A stretch of DNA of 25,475 nucleotides, from the NCBI GenBank assembly GCA_050186335.1, contig JBFWYO010000070.1, forward strand, positions 1-25,475, given 5' to 3'. The notes under the pieces were generated by a model. That model saw nothing but the letters and a program-made list of their open reading frames with translations, was not told the DNA's origin and made no database searches. The translations under genes were made by a program, and so were the position numbers. Below are positions 22,908 through 25,475 of this stretch, piece after piece. This DNA is from JBFWYO01 sp050186335 (lineage in GTDB: Bacteria > Pseudomonadota > Alphaproteobacteria > Bin65). Position 1 is the first letter of the stretch, and each line of letters opens with the position of its first letter.

Positions 22908-23375
22908 ATGAACGGTCACAGACTCTATTATCTCGAGGAGTTGTCGGTCGGGCAGCGTTTCGTCAGCGGCACGTTCCCGGTCGACGCGCCGCAGATCAAA
23001 ACCTTTGCGCGCCAGTTCGATCCGCAACCGTTCCATCTGGACGAGGCGGCGGCCGAAGCCTCGCTGTTCGGCGGACTGGCCGCCAGCGGCTGGCACACCG
23101 CTGCGATCACCATGCGCCTGCTTGCCGACGGCGCGGCGCCGATGCAAGGCGGCGTGATCGGCGCCGGTGCCGAACTGGCCTGGCCGAAGCCGACGCGGCC
23201 CGGCGATATCTTGCAGGTATTCAGCGAGGTGCTGGCGATCGTGCCGTCGCGATCGCGCCCCGATCGCGGCATCGTCACGTTGCGCAGCGAAACGCGCAAT
23301 CAGCGCGGCGAAATCCTGCAGGTCTTTACCGGCAAGTTGGTCGTGCCGCGCCGGCGGGCGGACGCGACCGGCTGA
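22908..23375 (+). CDS. MaoC-like hot-dog-fold dehydratase
   Basis: The 155-residue product is a single-domain MaoC-like hydratase, a fold that adds or removes water on enoyl-CoA-type substrates. The hydratase signature is visible: D38 and H43 in FARQFDPQPFHLDEAAAEAS, followed by GGLAASGWHTAAITMRLL, and a C-terminal strand pattern VTLRSETRNQRGEILQVFTGKLVV. ATG 22908 opens the conserved region within ten residues; its GGAG is about 15 bases away, too far to be ideal, and longer frames reaching 22470 run through the HxlR gene. It is divergent from HxlR. It may act on CoA-bound products of ring degradation or be co-regulated with the exporter. Confidence 0.88.
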   Translation: MNGHRLYYLEELSVGQRFVSGTFPVDAPQIKTFARQFDPQPFHLDEAAAEASLFGGLAASGWHTAAITMRLLADGAAPMQGGVIGAGAELAWPKPTRPGDILQVFSEVLAIVPSRSRPDRGIVTLRSETRNQRGEILQVFTGKLVVPRRRADATG

Positions 23376-23415
23376 CACCATCGGCGTTTGCCGTTCCGTC
23401 GACGTCGGACGACGC

Positions 23416-24201
23416 CTAGAACGTGCCCGGAAACTCGCCGCCATCCAGCAGAATGTTCTGGCCGTTGAGATAGGCGGCGCTGGCGATGAACGCGCACATG
23501 GCGCCGAATTCTTCCGGCCGGCCGAAGCGGCGCATCGGGTTGGCGGCGCTCAAATCGTGCGCCGCCTGTTCGAAGCTGACGCCGCGCTGGGCGGCGACCT
23601 TGGCGACGTACGATTTCAGCCGCCCGGTTTCGAAACGTCCGGGCAGAAGATTGTTGATGGTCACGCCCTTGTCGGCGACCTCGCGCGCCAGGCCGGCAAT
23701 GAAACCGGTCAGGCCGCTGCGCGCGCCATTCGACAGTCCAAGCAACGGCAGAGGCGATTTCACCGCCGATGATGTGATGTTGATGATGCGGCCCCAGCCC
23801 TTGCGCTTCATCGGGCCGATCAGCGCGCGGATCATCATGATCGGCGAGACCATGCTGACGCGCACGGCATCCTGCCATTCGGCCTCGCCCCAATCCTCGA
23901 AACTGCCCGGCGGCGGGCCGGCGCCATTGTTCACCAGGATGTCCGGCTCGGGGCACGCGGCGATGATCGTCTCGCGGCCCTCGGCACGCGACACGTCGCC
24001 GACGACGAAATCCGTCTTCACGCCGGTTTCCTGATGAATCGAATTGGCCGCTTCCTTCAGCGTATCGTGGTTGCGGCCGTTCAGCGTCACGAAGACGCCG
24101 GCGCGCGCGAGCGACACGGCGCACGCGTGGCCCAAACCGGCACTGGAACCGCACACCAGCGCCGTTCGGCCGGCAATGCCGAGATCGAATCCCGTGGTCA
24201 T
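23416..24201 (-). CDS. SDR-family oxidoreductase-like protein lacking the catalytic Tyr/Lys
   Basis: The 261-residue product has a short-chain dehydrogenase fold: the nucleotide-binding glycine motif in CGSSAGLGHA (17-26), GDVS (68-71), NNGAG (91-95) and a final LDGGEFPGTF. S144 in INITSSAVKSP fits the catalytic serine region. The usual YxxxK is missing; the aligned stretch is GLSNGAR (155-161), with Ser and Arg at the two key places. This matches a recognised beta-ketoacyl-reductase-like SDR subgroup with an imperfect catalytic tetrad, so activity is uncertain. ATG 24201 has AAGGAA seven bases upstream. It follows the alpha/beta hydrolase gene by 30 bases in the same direction and is probably in its operon. 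Confidence 0.9.
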   Translation of the reverse strand: MTTGFDLGIAGRTALVCGSSAGLGHACAVSLARAGVFVTLNGRNHDTLKEAANSIHQETGVKTDFVVGDVSRAEGRETIIAACPEPDILVNNGAGPPPGSFEDWGEAEWQDAVRVSMVSPIMMIRALIGPMKRKGWGRIINITSSAVKSPLPLLGLSNGARSGLTGFIAGLAREVADKGVTINNLLPGRFETGRLKSYVAKVAAQRGVSFEQAAHDLSAANPMRRFGRPEEFGAMCAFIASAAYLNGQNILLDGGEFPGTF

Positions 24202-24231
24202 CGTATTTTCCTTGATGCGTTCGTCGCCGAC

Positions 24232-25107
24232 TCAACGGCCCAGCAGAAAGTCGATGTGGATGCGGTTGAACTCCTCGGGGTTCTCGAACTGCGGCCAATG
24301 CCCGCATTCGTTCATGACGACGAACTTGCTGCCCGGAATCATGTCGGCGATCTGTTTTCCTTCGTCGGTCGAGGCGGTCGGATCGTGCGACGTCCATAGC
24401 ACGAGCGTCGGCACTTTGATCTTGCCGTACTGTTCCTTGGTGAACATGTTGCGCCGGCGGATATCCATTTCCTGCAGGCACAGAATTCGGCGCATGGCGT
24501 CGACGAAGCCGGGTTGCGCGTAGATGGCTCGGCGCGTTTCGACCAGATCGTCGTTGACCTTCGATTTATCGTACATCAGGAACTCGAGGCGCCCGCGCAG
24601 CGCGGCCGGCGTCGGGTCGGCGACCGCGGCCATCGAAAGTTTCTTGATGCGCGCCATGACTTCCGGGTGCGCGGTCCATCCGCCGGCGGTGTTGAGGACC
24701 AGCTTGTCCGCGCGATCCGGATGGTGCACGCCGATATAGGTTGCGACCCAGCCGCCCAACGATTCGCCCGAGACTAGCGCCTTCTTGTAGCCGAACGCCT
24801 CGATCGCCTTGATCGCGTGGTCGGCGTAGGTCGGGATTTCGTAGTCGATGGCCGGTTTGTCGGTCCAGCCATGGCCGATCATGTCGATCGCCACGGTGTA
24901 GAAATGCGCCGCATGGGGGCCCAGATTGCGCGTGAAGGCTTCCGCATGGCCGCCGGTGCCGTGCAGCAACAGCAGCAACGGTTTGCCCGGAACGCCGGAC
25001 GCCAGATAACGCGTGCGCACGCCGCCGACGTCGATGAAGCCCTGGGTGAACGCGACCTGGCGGAGATCGGACCAGACGCTGCGATGGGCTGGCGGGGCAG
25101 TGCTCAT
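24232..25107 (-). CDS. Alpha/beta hydrolase of the meta-cleavage-product (MhpC/BphD) type
   Basis: The 291-residue product is an alpha/beta hydrolase. The oxyanion-hole motif is HGTGGH (49-54), the nucleophile is S116 in SGESLGGW, the acid is D242 in TSHDPTAS and the histidine is H270 in ECGHWPQFENP. This layout and the SGESLGGWVA elbow match hydrolases that cleave C-C bonds of extradiol ring-opening products, though esterases look similar. ATG 25107 has GGGAGGA six bases upstream; the frame start at 25224 would enter the divergent control region. It is the first gene of a pair with the SDR-like gene. It could take the product of the LigB-type dioxygenase at 3653, 20 kb away, but that is inference. 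Confidence 0.92.
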   Translation of the reverse strand: MSTAPPAHRSVWSDLRQVAFTQGFIDVGGVRTRYLASGVPGKPLLLLLHGTGGHAEAFTRNLGPHAAHFYTVAIDMIGHGWTDKPAIDYEIPTYADHAIKAIEAFGYKKALVSGESLGGWVATYIGVHHPDRADKLVLNTAGGWTAHPEVMARIKKLSMAAVADPTPAALRGRLEFLMYDKSKVNDDLVETRRAIYAQPGFVDAMRRILCLQEMDIRRRNMFTKEQYGKIKVPTLVLWTSHDPTASTDEGKQIADMIPGSKFVVMNECGHWPQFENPEEFNRIHIDFLLGR

Positions 25108-25374
25108 GTCGTCCTCCCGGAACGTGTTGAAACGCCGATGGTTCGGCTCGTGGTCGCGGCGCTGCGGCTGGAACGTCGGCATGATCGCAAATCGTCGCGC
25201 CGACAAGTAAAAACATGCTAGCATGCAAGGCCTTTACCGGCAAGCAGGGCTCGTCGGTCCGTCGCGCGCAGAGACCGTTACGGTCGCCGACAATTGCACG
25301 CCGCGTTTGATGCGGCGGCAACTTTGCGGCGGACGGGCACCGCGCTAGAGTGGCCGAACCTGGAGTATGCTTCG
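25108..25374. promoter_or_regulatory. Divergent intergenic region with 12-bp perfect palindrome
   Basis: No convincing gene is seen in these 267 bases. A perfect 12-bp palindrome CATGCTAGCATG lies at 25214-25225 in a locally AT-rich patch (GTAAAAA just before it), about 107 bases upstream of the hydrolase start. It is a candidate operator for the gene cut at the right edge. I could not assign a good -35/-10 pair on either strand. Confidence 0.4.
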
Positions 25375-25475
25375 GTGATTAAAAGAAGATTGGCGACGCG
25401 GCGAATTTCGGCGGACATGCTGCCGTCCGCCGAAGCCGATACCAAAGGGCGCCTCGCCGATTTCGCGTTCGACTA
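25375..25475 (+). CDS. Partial gene at right edge, possible transcriptional regulator
   Basis: A reading frame opens at GTG 25375, with GGAG nine bases upstream, and runs to the window edge without a stop, giving 33 visible residues. The fragment is basic at first (VIKRRLATRRIS) and then reads DTKGRLADFAFD, which could be the start of a GntR-type DNA-binding domain, where a polar leader precedes LAxxxYxxL. The evidence is thin: no helix-turn-helix is visible in the window. Its divergence from the hydrolase gene and the palindrome between them are the usual layout for a local regulator. ATG 25421 is an alternative start. Confidence 0.35.
   Translation, partial: MIKRRLATRRISADMLPSAEADTKGRLADFAFD

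Noticed and set aside
23300..24481. Minus-strand frame of 393 codons overlapping the SDR-like and hydrolase genes
   Set aside because: It is a shifted frame of two genes with clear motifs and its translation is Arg-rich without domain sense.
1..25475. Search for tRNA, rRNA, CRISPR repeats, transposases, integrases and attachment sites
   Set aside because: None was seen by eye on either strand. Small RNAs cannot be excluded without a covariance-model search.

Overview
The window is a GC-rich, densely coding stretch of a proteobacterial chromosome. The dominance of TRAP and LIV-type ABC uptake systems and of oxygenases suggests an alpha- or betaproteobacterial soil heterotroph, but no marker gene fixes the lineage. 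I saw no rRNA, tRNA, CRISPR array, phage gene or insertion sequence. The whole window reads as an accessory catabolic region for aromatic or otherwise ring-containing substrates. It is built from modules, each with uptake or export genes, oxygenases or hydrolases, and its own regulator.

Module 1 (1-6485). A minus-strand operon runs from a LigB-type extradiol ring-cleavage dioxygenase (4651) through a PhyH-type Fe(II)/2-oxoglutarate oxygenase and an FAD-dependent monooxygenase to the two membrane subunits of a TRAP transporter; the large subunit leaves the left edge. The matching periplasmic binding protein and a MarR regulator are divergent on the plus strand. The divergent gap holds a very good sigma-70-type promoter with a 16-bp palindrome lying almost exactly between its -35 and -10, a likely repressor site.

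Module 2 (6571-10767). A TetR regulator is divergent from a di-iron-type metallo-beta-lactamase-fold protein. A thioredoxin-fold/GST protein, a Tat-exported cyclase-family hydrolase and a small secreted NTF2-like protein follow; the last is broken by an in-frame TAG.

Module 3 (10826-20730). A minus-strand operon encodes IclR regulator, substrate-binding-like protein without signal peptide, class D flavin monooxygenase, and Rieske oxygenase alpha and beta. It is divergent from a complete LIV-type ABC importer (binding protein, two permeases, two ATPases). IclR probably controls both arms. No ferredoxin, ferredoxin reductase or flavin reductase is present for the oxygenases.

Module 4 (20727-25475). 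An HxlR regulator and a MATE exporter form a minus-strand pair; a 27-bp inverted repeat lies between HxlR and a divergent MaoC-like hydratase. Then come an SDR-like protein lacking the usual Tyr/Lys pair and an alpha/beta hydrolase of the meta-cleavage-product type, followed by a divergent gene cut by the right edge.

A consistent reading is uptake by TRAP and ABC systems, ring hydroxylation by Rieske and flavin enzymes, ring opening by LigB, hydrolysis by the alpha/beta and cyclase-family hydrolases, and export of toxic intermediates by MATE. The substrates cannot be read from sequence, and the modules may serve different compounds.
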